DNA of 5,494 nucleotides from assembly GCA_900545015.1 (NCBI GenBank), contig UQXJ01000057.1, positions 1 to 5,494 of the forward strand, read 5' to 3'. Below, in pieces: positions 1 through 5,301 of this stretch. The DNA is from an uncultured Mollicutes bacterium (GTDB lineage: Bacteria; Bacillota_I; Bacilli_A; RFN20; CAG-826). The translations under genes and the position numbers were made by a program. The notes under the pieces are model-generated. The model saw only the letters and a list, made by a program, of their open reading frames with translations, was not told where the DNA came from and ran no database searches. Every line of letters starts with the position of its first letter. Position 1 is the stretch's first letter.

Positions 1-1409
1 TTAAAGAACAGACACACAATTATGAATACGATTATCGTGGATATTTAATAAGGGACAATAATCTTCGTATTGAATATGATAACAATGGGAACATTCTTAA
101 AAAAGGAAATGTGACTTACACTTATGATTCAGTCATAAAAGATAGATTAATAAAAGTTGGCAATGAAACTATTGAATATGATGCGAACAATCCTTTAATT
201 CCGACAAAATATTTTGATAAAAGATTAAAATTTGAAGGAAAGAGGCTTAAAGAAGTAACAAAGAATAATAAAACATCTTATTTTTATTATGATGAAGAAG
301 GGTATCTTATAAAGAAAATTGATGGCAATGGTAAGACAACAAATTTTGTTTATGAAAACGGAAATCTTTTATATTTTAAAAAGGATAATAACGAATTTGA
401 TTTCCTTTATGATGAAAACAATCTTCTTTATGGTTTTATATTAAATAAGTGTGATACTTATTACTATCTTCGTGATATTTTTAATAACATTTTGGGAATT
501 TTAGATTGCCAAGGAGAAATTATTGTTTCATATGAATATGATGCATTTGGAAAAATCATTAATACAGAAGATTTATCTTCTATTCAATTAGGAGACCTCA
601 ATCCTTTCAAATATAAAGGGTATTATTACGATGAAGAAATAGGACTTTATTACTTAATTTCGAGGTTTTATGATTCGAGCATCGGAAGATTTATTAGCCC
701 TGATAGTAATGATTATTTAGATTCGCTTAATGTAAGTGGAATGAATCTATACATTTATTGCGAAAACAATTGGATTAACTGTTTTGATCCTTTGGGCCAT
801 CTACCTCAATGGGCATATTGGCTTATAGGGGGAGCTGTTATTGCAAGCCTTGGAATTGCTACTGCACTATCGGGTGGAGCACTTGGCGTCATTTTAGGAG
901 CAGCTTTTTATGGGGCGGTTACAAATGCAATTGGCAGTGCAGCTATCGGTGGAATTATAGGTGGCATAACGGACGGCTGGTCAGGAGTTTTAGATGGCGC
1001 ATCTTCAGGATTCATGTGGGGAGCTATATCTGGTGCGATTATAGGAGGTGCTACTTCTGGAATTAATATAGCTTCAGGTGGTGTTAAGATAATAGGTTCA
1101 GCTCAAAAAACAGGAAATTTGCTTCATAGATTTTCCAGTAATATTCAAGCTGGTAAATTCGCAATGCAAATCGGAAGATATTCTGAGGTGGGTTTAAACT
1201 CCAGCTTAAACAAAACTGGAATGGTGGGAAGAATGAGACCGGATGTTACAGCTGTAGCAAGATTTGGTAAAAATAAACTTATTGAGGTTGTAAGTTCTTC
1301 TCAAACAATTTTATCTCAACAAAACAAAATAGCACATATGCTTTCTTTAAATCCTAATACAACAGGTCGAGTTGTTGGACGGGCATTCCAACACTGGTTT
1401 TACTTTTAG
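1..1409 (+). CDS. RHS/YD-repeat polymorphic toxin, C-terminal part with nuclease-like tip (5' partial)
   Basis: The frame is open to the left edge (first full codon at 3; 468 residues visible), and the residues before the GTG at 111 are already YD repeats (YEYDYRGYL, IEYDNNGNILKKG), so this is the tail of a much larger secreted or surface protein. Visible codons 1-198 hold YD repeats, which build the RHS beta-cage. Codons 199-266 are the RHS-associated core (NPFKYKGYYYDEEIGLYYL, then RFYDSSIGRFISPD, ending in DPLGH). Codons 267-370 are a Gly/Ala-rich hydrophobic linker with DGWSGVLDGASSG, typical of Firmicute RHS toxins and perhaps involved in membrane passage. Codons 371-468 are the variable tip. 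It carries YSE (Glu 395), RPDV (Asp 414) and IEVVSSSQT (Glu 428), an arrangement like PD-(D/E)XK restriction-endonuclease toxins, although the usual Lys of ExK is Val. The RHS assignment is secure; the nuclease assignment is inferred from motifs. The likely immunity gene starts 12 bases downstream. Confidence 0.93.
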   Translation, partial: KEQTHNYEYDYRGYLIRDNNLRIEYDNNGNILKKGNVTYTYDSVIKDRLIKVGNETIEYDANNPLIPTKYFDKRLKFEGKRLKEVTKNNKTSYFYYDEEGYLIKKIDGNGKTTNFVYENGNLLYFKKDNNEFDFLYDENNLLYGFILNKCDTYYYLRDIFNNILGILDCQGEIIVSYEYDAFGKIINTEDLSSIQLGDLNPFKYKGYYYDEEIGLYYLISRFYDSSIGRFISPDSNDYLDSLNVSGMNLYIYCENNWINCFDPLGHLPQWAYWLIGGAVIASLGIATALSGGALGVILGAAFYGAVTNAIGSAAIGGIIGGITDGWSGVLDGASSGFMWGAISGAIIGGATSGINIASGGVKIIGSAQKTGNLLHRFSSNIQAGKFAMQIGRYSEVGLNSSLNKTGMVGRMRPDVTAVARFGKNKLIEVVSSSQTILSQQNKIAHMLSLNPNTTGRVVGRAFQHWFYF

Positions 1410-1421
1410 AAAGGAAAATTT

Positions 1422-1997
1422 ATGATTCCAAGTTATTTAGCTAATATATCGACCACAATAGAAAATAATGGTTGTATGTCTAAAATTCGTTTATGTTGTC
1501 ATTGTGGATGTGATGAATTTAGTATTTATATAAAGAAAAAAGATGCGGCTTTCTTGCTGTTAGAGAGAGAATATACTAAGGATTTTATTTCAAAGTATGG
1601 AAAAAATTATGAATTACAATCCGATGATAAATGCAATATATATGTAGTTAGGAGAAACATTTTTGGTAAAATTGTTAGAAAAGACAAATTTGAAAAAGAC
1701 AAAGCCCCATTATTCTATAATTATGTAAGCGCAAAATGCAAAAGATGTGGAAAAGAATATGTTGTATACGATCAAACCCAATATGGCTATGATGCTTTAA
1801 CTAATAAAAAAATAGAAAAACATGAGGAAAGCCAATACGATGACAAATATGCAAAAATTGAAGTTGCTACTTTTTATGATGTTGACAACGTAGAATGCAA
1901 AATTTTTAAAGATCAATCGTTGGCTTTTGGAAGAATAGCTGTATACTCTATCACTAATAACAAACGAAAAAAAATTATAGACGTAGAATGCGAATAA
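1422..1997 (+). CDS. zinc-ribbon-like protein, candidate immunity protein for the upstream RHS toxin
   Basis: This 191-residue soluble protein has no signal peptide or membrane segment. The start ATG has a good ribosome binding site (AAGGA at 1411-1415, 6 bases upstream) and lies 12 bases after the toxin stop, so the two are probably co-transcribed and coupled. Two knuckles of the form CxxCG are visible, C25-x-x-C28-G and C106-x-x-C109-G. They are separated by a charged region of about 77 residues, which suggests a split zinc ribbon. C18, C26, C30 and C71 are extra cysteines near or between the knuckles. The C-terminal third (about 118-191) is charged and beta-strand-like. I do not recognise a named family. 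In RHS loci the gene directly behind the toxin tip normally encodes its specific inhibitor, and a cytosolic inhibitor suits a nuclease-type tip. Immunity function is therefore inferred from position, not from sequence similarity. An alternative is a zinc-binding accessory protein unrelated to the toxin. Confidence 0.85.
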   Translation: MIPSYLANISTTIENNGCMSKIRLCCHCGCDEFSIYIKKKDAAFLLLEREYTKDFISKYGKNYELQSDDKCNIYVVRRNIFGKIVRKDKFEKDKAPLFYNYVSAKCKRCGKEYVVYDQTQYGYDALTNKKIEKHEESQYDDKYAKIEVATFYDVDNVECKIFKDQSLAFGRIAVYSITNNKRKKIIDVECE

Positions 1998-2024
1998 GCG
2001 TTTAGACGTTAGAAGAACCAAGAT

Positions 2025-2471
2025 ATGAAAATTATGAATAACAAAATAATTGATGGAATGAGAAAAGAGGGAAAACCATTTAGGAACATTATGCTGTTTG
2101 GATATATTTTCGCAATATTAATGCCTTTGTCCATCTATTTAATAAATAATGATAAATATAGTGGTAAAGATATTATTTTATTCGCAATTGCAGGGATTAT
2201 GTTTGGAACAATCGGCTTATATGGATGGATATATTCTATTAAATATAGGTTAGAGTTTGATAATGAAAAAGTTTATTTAAAGACTTTATTTAGAAAAAAT
2301 GAATTTAATATATGTGATGTTAAAAAATATACATGTAGGAGATATAGAAAATCTGTGTTCTATCAATTCACTTTATTCATAAATGACAAAAAAGTTTTGA
2401 TTAATACAAGGTATAAAGATGAATTCGAAAAAGTATTAAAAAATTATAAAATCGAACAAATAATTAAATAA
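2025..2471 (+). CDS. small membrane protein, two N-terminal TM segments plus PH-like C-terminal domain
   Basis: This 148-residue protein begins with a short basic cytosolic segment (1-21, MRKEGKPFR). Two hydrophobic helices follow at about 22-40 and 49-70, then a cytosolic domain of about 78 residues. That domain is rich in alternating strands (YRLEFDNEKVYLKTLF, FYQFTLFINDKKVLINTR) and ends in an amphipathic helix (DEFEKVLKNYKIEQIIK). The order of strands followed by a C-terminal helix, behind two membrane helices, resembles bacterial PH-like (DUF304/YcxB-type) proteins. That comparison is of fold plan only. The ribosome binding site is weak (AGAAG at 2011-2015, 9 bases from the ATG). A second in-frame ATG at 2034 would shorten the protein by three residues but has no better site. 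The gene follows the candidate immunity gene by 27 bases, probably in the same transcript. It may be an orphan immunity gene or a cassette passenger; no function can be assigned. Confidence 0.82.
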   Translation: MKIMNNKIIDGMRKEGKPFRNIMLFGYIFAILMPLSIYLINNDKYSGKDIILFAIAGIMFGTIGLYGWIYSIKYRLEFDNEKVYLKTLFRKNEFNICDVKKYTCRRYRKSVFYQFTLFINDKKVLINTRYKDEFEKVLKNYKIEQIIK

Positions 2472-2575
2472 TCGGCAGTGGGAAAAGACATGCAACATTC
2501 TGTAGCACATAGTCTTGCACGTCACCTATTTTAACTGGGATACTTAGCTTAAAATTGTAATGGGAAGGGTAAAGA
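2472..2575 (+). other. intergenic segment with higher G+C than its neighbours
   Basis: This 104-base gap has 42 G or C by hand count (about 40%), and 27 of the first 59 bases are G or C. The coding sequence just upstream is much poorer (12 of 60 in 2101-2160). It holds a 14-codon reading frame at 2490-2534 (starts MQHSVAHSLARH) behind a GGGAAAAG stretch, a candidate extended -10 box, and the ribosome binding site of the next gene. No clear stem-loop was found. It may be leftover sequence from an exchanged cassette or a regulatory leader. Confidence 0.4.
2515..2544 (+). promoter_or_regulatory. possible promoter with extended -10 for the 2576 gene
   Basis: TTGCAC at 2515-2520 could act as a poor -35 box. 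It is followed after 18 bases by GATACT at 2539-2544, which matches 4 of 6 positions of TATAAT. GATACT is preceded by TGG, giving the TGn extended -10 motif that can compensate for a weak -35. A start near 2551 would leave a leader of about 25 bases, enough for the GGGAAGGG ribosome binding site at 2562-2569. The match is modest and could be chance. Confidence 0.28.
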
Positions 2576-3070
2576 ATGAGAAAGAGAATAATGACATTTC
2601 ATGATGTATTATTATTTGCAATTATTTGTAGTCCGATGATATTTATAGCTGTCATACTACTATTCATGTTAGTAACTAAAGGAACTAGTGAACGGATATA
2701 CGAAAATTTGTATTTAGTTCTTGTGTTTGCCATTACATTTATGGTTCCGATTGGCGGAACGATGATGCTTATGTATTGTGTTATTAATAATGATTCTGCT
2801 CATTTTCATTATTTTACTTTTACAAAAAGTTGGAAAAATGCTACAAACAATATTGATATTAGATGGAATCAAGATGTGATGATTTCAGAAATAAAAGATA
2901 TTGAAATAGTTAAACTTACAAAGGAAGAAAAACAAGCAAAAGTCTATTATAAACACTGGTTTAATAAATATTTAAAGATTAATTTAAAATATGGTAATCA
3001 AAAATATGTTTATGTAGGTAACTATTCAATTCATCAAATTGAGGAAATTATTGAAATATTAAATAATTGA
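2576..3070 (+). CDS. small membrane protein, two TM segments plus PH-like C-terminal domain
   Basis: This 164-residue protein has hydrophobic helices at about 11-34 and 45-70, followed by a cytosolic domain of about 94 residues. In that domain SEIKDIEIVKL, KYLKINLKYG and KYVYVGNYS look like beta strands, and IHQIEEIIEILNN is a closing amphipathic helix. The plan matches the 2025-2471 product without close identity, and again resembles bacterial PH-like membrane proteins. The start is well supported by a strong ribosome binding site, GGGAAGGG at 2562-2569, 6 bases from the ATG. A Trp-rich stretch (KSWKN, IRWNQ) lies at the start of the soluble part. The next gene begins 18 bases after this stop and is probably co-transcribed. 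The C-terminal helix resembles the end of the decayed fragment at 3601-3721 (RIEEIKKII), which suggests a relative of this gene once lay downstream. No function is recognised; an orphan immunity role is inference from the locus. Confidence 0.83.
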   Translation: MRKRIMTFHDVLLFAIICSPMIFIAVILLFMLVTKGTSERIYENLYLVLVFAITFMVPIGGTMMLMYCVINNDSAHFHYFTFTKSWKNATNNIDIRWNQDVMISEIKDIEIVKLTKEEKQAKVYYKHWFNKYLKINLKYGNQKYVYVGNYSIHQIEEIIEILNN

Positions 3071-3075
3071 TAATT

Positions 3076-3080
3076 AGGAA
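3076..3080 (+). promoter_or_regulatory. ribosome binding site deciding the ATG at 3088
   Basis: AGGAA lies 7-8 bases upstream of the ATG at 3088. The longer option, TTG at 3067, overlaps the previous stop and has no purine-rich site at a suitable distance, so 3088 is the preferred start. Confidence 0.65.
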
Positions 3081-3087
3081 AGTATTT

Positions 3088-3552
3088 ATGGTATTGTTAT
3101 ATTTGATAGGAACTTTATGGTTAATTTTATTAATAACGCTTGCTATGTGTTTTGATACTAGGAGCCCAATGTCAACGAAATTAAAATATAAGTATAGAGT
3201 TAAGGATGATTCAATATTTAGAAAGATAATAAAATTTAAAGATAAGGAACATTGTCCTTGTAACTATTTTAAAATCGTCCCTTTTTATGTATATCTGTTA
3301 TTAGCAATTTTAGGTTTAATCCTATTATTTGTCGATATATTTACTGGCGGGGTAATTACAAAAATTGTTTCAAATAAAGTGTTAGCAATAGTAATTCTAT
3401 GTATTTTAAGTATTAGTATTTTGTACTTCATTGTTATTAAAATTCGGTGGGGAATTGTTGATTATAATGAGTTTAAGTTTACTAATGAAGAAAACGAAGA
3501 ACTGAGACAATTTAAAAAACTTAGAAAGAAAAGAAAAAAGGAAAAATATTAA
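3088..3552 (+). CDS. hypothetical three-TM membrane protein with basic C-terminal tail
   Basis: This 154-residue protein is counted from the ATG at 3088; a TTG at 3067 would add seven residues but lacks a ribosome binding site. Hydrophobic helices lie at about 2-20, 64-84 and 98-117. Between the first and second is a hydrophilic segment of about 43 residues, ending in a CPCNYFK motif (Cys 56 and Cys 58) just before the second helix. The C-terminus after the third helix is short and cytosolic, contains NEFKFTNEENEELRQFKKL, and closes with a strongly basic tail (KKLRKKRKKEKY). Unlike its neighbours it has no beta-rich PH-like domain, so it is probably a different family. The 18-base spacing from the previous gene suggests one operon. 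I do not recognise it. The first helix could be read as a signal peptide, but no clear cleavage site is visible. Confidence 0.8.
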   Translation: MVLLYLIGTLWLILLITLAMCFDTRSPMSTKLKYKYRVKDDSIFRKIIKFKDKEHCPCNYFKIVPFYVYLLLAILGLILLFVDIFTGGVITKIVSNKVLAIVILCILSISILYFIVIKIRWGIVDYNEFKFTNEENEELRQFKKLRKKRKKEKY

Positions 3553-3600
3553 GCTACTTTAATAAGCAAAATTATTTAGGCATATTCTAAGAGTAAACGG

Positions 3601-3721
3601 ATGCGTGGCTATGTTTTATTTAATGTTGATCATGAGTATGTGATTATAAATAGTGAAAAAGGGAAAATTACTTAATTTGATTTTTTATGCAAGAATTGAA
3701 GAAATTAAGAAAATAATCTAA
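3601..3721 (+). pseudogene. frameshifted C-terminal remnant of a PH-like membrane protein
   Basis: Frame 3601 reads MRGYVLFNVDHEYVIINSEK, then stops at 3673. The +1 frame continues sensibly from 3662 as GKLLNLIFYARIEEIKKII and stops at 3719. Joining the two at the A/G-rich run 3655-3667 gives a strand-rich piece ending in an amphipathic helix, like the end of the 2576-3070 product (HQIEEIIEILNN). The most economical reading is the tail of a related gene that lost its membrane half and took a one-base shift in a homopolymer run. In the same frame a TAG at 3577 lies just upstream, so nothing longer is coded. Confidence 0.42.
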
Positions 3722-3750
3722 TTTAATAATATGAATATGGTGAATTTTAA

Positions 3751-3943
3751 ATGATGTGGAAAGCTCTTCTTTATTATTGTAGAAATAAAGAAAAAGTTTT
3801 AATCTAAAGATGTGAATATTGATCATAACGAATTTAAAAACAAAGAATTAATTGTAAGAAAAACAATCGTTTCTTTTCTGCTTAATGGTTCACCGGAATT
3901 TTTTGATAAGCTGCGCGATTCCCGCAAGACAAAAAAATTATAA
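3751..3943 (+). pseudogene. frameshifted small ORF remnant, family not recognised
   Basis: An ATG at 3751, with GGTGA at 3739-3743 in front, opens a frame reading MMWKALLYYCRNKEKVLI and stops at 3805. A second frame, open from just after the stop at 3800, reads SKDVNIDHNEFKNKELIV and on through SFLLNGSPEFFDKLRDSRK to TAA at 3941-3943. Fused at about 3803, the two give a coherent charged polypeptide of about 63 residues. I take it as a decayed gene or the end of one. The second half could be translated alone from GTG at 3812 (43 residues), but no ribosome binding site supports that. Its last 40 bases (CTGCGCGATTCCCGC) are more GC-rich than the surroundings, hinting at a different origin. No known domain is recognised. 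Confidence 0.4.
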
Positions 3944-3968
3944 ATAAAAAGAATTGTCTATTGGCTTT

Positions 3969-3973
3969 AGGAG
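3969..3973 (+). promoter_or_regulatory. ribosome binding site deciding the ATG at 3982
   Basis: AGGAG ends 8 bases before the ATG at 3982. The alternative TTG at 3961 lies upstream of this site and has none of its own, so the gene start is 3982. Confidence 0.65.
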
Positions 3974-3981
3974 CGGAAACA

Positions 3982-4500
3982 ATGAAAATTATTTTCTCTA
4001 ATTCTTTAATGTCTATTATCTCTAAAATTTTATTTTTTTACCCTTTGGATTTAATAATTATTCCTAGTGTTGACATTTATCCAGTTTTATTTTATTTAAT
4101 GATAGCGGGTTTTGTCATTAATTTTCTAGTATTTCATCCTCTATTTGGATTCATTGTTTTAAAAAAAGATAGCTTATTTGTTTCTGGTGATTTTGACTGT
4201 GCAATTTAAAAGAGACTCAAAGTCCAACTTAAAGAAATTATAGCTATTGAATTCATGTTTGAGGAGTGTAGAAGTGATGGAAAACCAATTAATTTGAGAA
4301 ATACGGGAACACCTGATTATTTAAAACTATATTTTGATAATGGAAAAGAAGAAAGAATTTATATAGATAGGTTTTCTTTTAAAACATGGAAAAAACTTGA
4401 AAAATATTTGTTAGATTATAATAGTGAAATCCTTGTAATGAGAGACGCATCTACTTTTAAGAAATACAAAAAAACAGGAATTGATGAGAATCTAAGGTAG
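3982..4500 (+). pseudogene. membrane protein gene related to the 4647 gene, interrupted by an in-frame TAA
   Basis: From the ATG at 3982 the frame codes 75 residues with hydrophobic segments at about 16-28 and 34-59, then stops at TAA 4207-4209. The same frame resumes at once (KRLKVQLKEIIAIEF) and stays open to TAG at 4498-4500. Read through, it gives about 172 codons. The whole aligns with the 192-residue neighbour at 4647-5225: FGFIV with LNFIV, LFVSGDF with VYAHGDF, LKEIIAIEF with YEDIVGVEI, SDGKPI with SKGQFV, and GKEERIYIDRFSFKTWKKL with GKKVRIGIYMMSKRTVRNI. In this alignment the stop falls opposite Gln, so one C-to-T change (CAA to TAA) would explain it. The distal part has an ATG at 4255 but no good ribosome binding site. 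The upstream product could still be made as a bare two-helix peptide. Stop-codon readthrough cannot be excluded, though nothing in the context suggests it. Confidence 0.75.
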
Positions 4501-4540
4501 TCCAATTTATATTGAAAGTGAAAATAAATAAGTGAATAAA

Positions 4541-4569
4541 TTGTATTTTAATTCAATTAGCATTTTAAT
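4541..4569 (+). promoter_or_regulatory. possible promoter for the 4647 gene
   Basis: TTGTAT at 4541-4546, a 17-base spacer and TTTAAT at 4564-4569 (5 of 6 to TATAAT) form a candidate promoter in the gap after the pseudogene. The gap is almost wholly A/T, so such matches are expected by chance. GATAAT at 4608-4613 is a second possible -10. Confidence 0.22.
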
Positions 4570-4588
4570 AATTTGTTACGAAATTCAT

Positions 4589-4607
4589 AATATTTCATTA
4601 AAATATT
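4589..4607 (+). repeat. AT-only inverted repeat, 7-base arms and 5-base loop
   Basis: AATATTT at 4589-4595 and AAATATT at 4601-4607 are perfect reverse complements around CATTA. The repeat lies about 40 bases before the ATG at 4647. A stem of A-T pairs only is weak, and no U-run follows it directly, so it is not a convincing terminator. It might be an operator half-site pair, or chance in AT-rich DNA. Confidence 0.3.
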
Positions 4608-4633
4608 GATAATAATGTTGGTTCAAATTTTAA

Positions 4634-4638
4634 AAGAG
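4634..4638 (+). promoter_or_regulatory. ribosome binding site deciding the ATG at 4647
   Basis: AAGAG ends 8 bases before the ATG at 4647. The GTG at 4638, three codons upstream in frame, overlaps this site and would have no binding site of its own. Confidence 0.55.
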
Positions 4639-4646
4639 TGTTCCAT

Positions 4647-5225
4647 ATGAAAGTTATGTTTGACAAAAAAAGATTTTTTAGATTATCAATTGGCTCAATT
4701 TTTCTTCAAACAGTAGCGGTCTTTTTTATAATTAGTTCTGTTGTTTTATCTATTTTATTCACGAATAAGTTAATATTTAATTCAATAAATGGTTCATTTG
4801 ATGGCTACACAGTTTTTGTCACTATTGTATGTTATCTTGCCTTCCCAATGTTTGTTCAGGAAGAATTGAATTTTATTGTTGATAATACTTGTTTTAAAGA
4901 AGATTGCGTATATGCTCATGGTGACTTTAAAAATAAAAGAAATAAGGTTCAATATCGAACAAAAATCAATTATGAAGATATTGTTGGTGTTGAAATAAAC
5001 GCATTACGTGCTAATTCAAAAGGCCAGTTTGTTCCATTGCTTAGACCTGCCCCTTTTCTTGTTTTAACAAATAAAAAAGGAAAAAAAGTAAGAATTGGTA
5101 TATATATGATGAGTAAGAGAACGGTTAGAAATATATTGACTGAATTGTTTAAAAGAATTCCAACAACTAATAAAGTAAAATTTGATATAGATGCTCTTTT
5201 AAAGGACTTTAAAGAAGCGTGTTGA
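4647..5225 (+). CDS. membrane protein, two TM segments plus beta-rich cytosolic domain (intact paralogue of the 3982 pseudogene)
   Basis: This 192-residue protein is counted from the ATG at 4647. A basic N-terminus (FDKKRFFR) precedes hydrophobic helices at about 17-39 and 52-71. The cytosolic part (72-192) is strand-rich: LNFIVD, CVYAHGDF, KVQYRTKINYEDIVGVEI, PAPFLVLTNKKGKKVRIGIY. A helix with SKRTVRNILTELFKRI and an acidic-ended tail (KFDIDALLKDFKEAC) follow. The alternation of strands with a closing helix, behind two membrane helices, again suggests a bacterial PH-like domain. The protein shares clear blocks with the disrupted gene just upstream, so the two probably arose by tandem duplication or by capture of related cassettes. 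Conservation of the block VEI...NSKGQ in both copies suggests a functional surface there. The gene is preceded by 146 bases without a gene and may have its own promoter. Function unknown; an orphan immunity role is possible from the locus only. Confidence 0.84.
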   Translation: MKVMFDKKRFFRLSIGSIFLQTVAVFFIISSVVLSILFTNKLIFNSINGSFDGYTVFVTIVCYLAFPMFVQEELNFIVDNTCFKEDCVYAHGDFKNKRNKVQYRTKINYEDIVGVEINALRANSKGQFVPLLRPAPFLVLTNKKGKKVRIGIYMMSKRTVRNILTELFKRIPTTNKVKFDIDALLKDFKEAC

Positions 5226-5290
5226 AGTGTTTGAAATTAATAGATTTATTTACCAAAAAATGTAAAAGGAGATTTTGTTCTAAATGATTT

Positions 5291-5296
5291 AGGAGG
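5291..5296 (+). promoter_or_regulatory. strong ribosome binding site for the gene at 5302
   Basis: AGGAGG lies 5 bases before the ATG at 5302 and is a perfect core Shine-Dalgarno sequence, the strongest in the window. A second such stretch, AAAAGGAG at 5264-5271, lies upstream without a convincing start codon. Confidence 0.7.
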
Positions 5297-5301
5297 AGAA
5301 A

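Noticed and set aside
111..113. GTG as start of the RHS gene
   Set aside because: The frame is open to the window edge and already codes YD repeats before this codon.
809..1066. 85-residue frame inside the RHS linker region
   Set aside because: It lies wholly within the toxin frame, is very rich in Trp, Cys and Arg from the out-of-frame reading of Gly/Ala codons, and has no ribosome binding site.
1989..2015. Short direct repeat (CGTTTAGA / CGTTAGA) after the 1422 gene
   Set aside because: It is too short and imperfect to support an attachment site or regulatory element.
1797..2021. 74-residue minus-strand frame
   Set aside because: It is antisense to the end of the 1422 gene, made of Phe/Val-rich codons from AT-rich coding DNA, and no minus-strand context supports it.
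3553..3600. Terminator after the 3088 gene
   Set aside because: No stem of useful length followed by a T-run is visible just after the stop.
4255..4500. Separate 81-residue gene starting at ATG 4255
   Set aside because: It is in the same frame as the upstream half, has no ribosome binding site, and aligns with the middle and end of the soluble domain of the 4647 product, so it is the distal part of a nonsense-disrupted gene.
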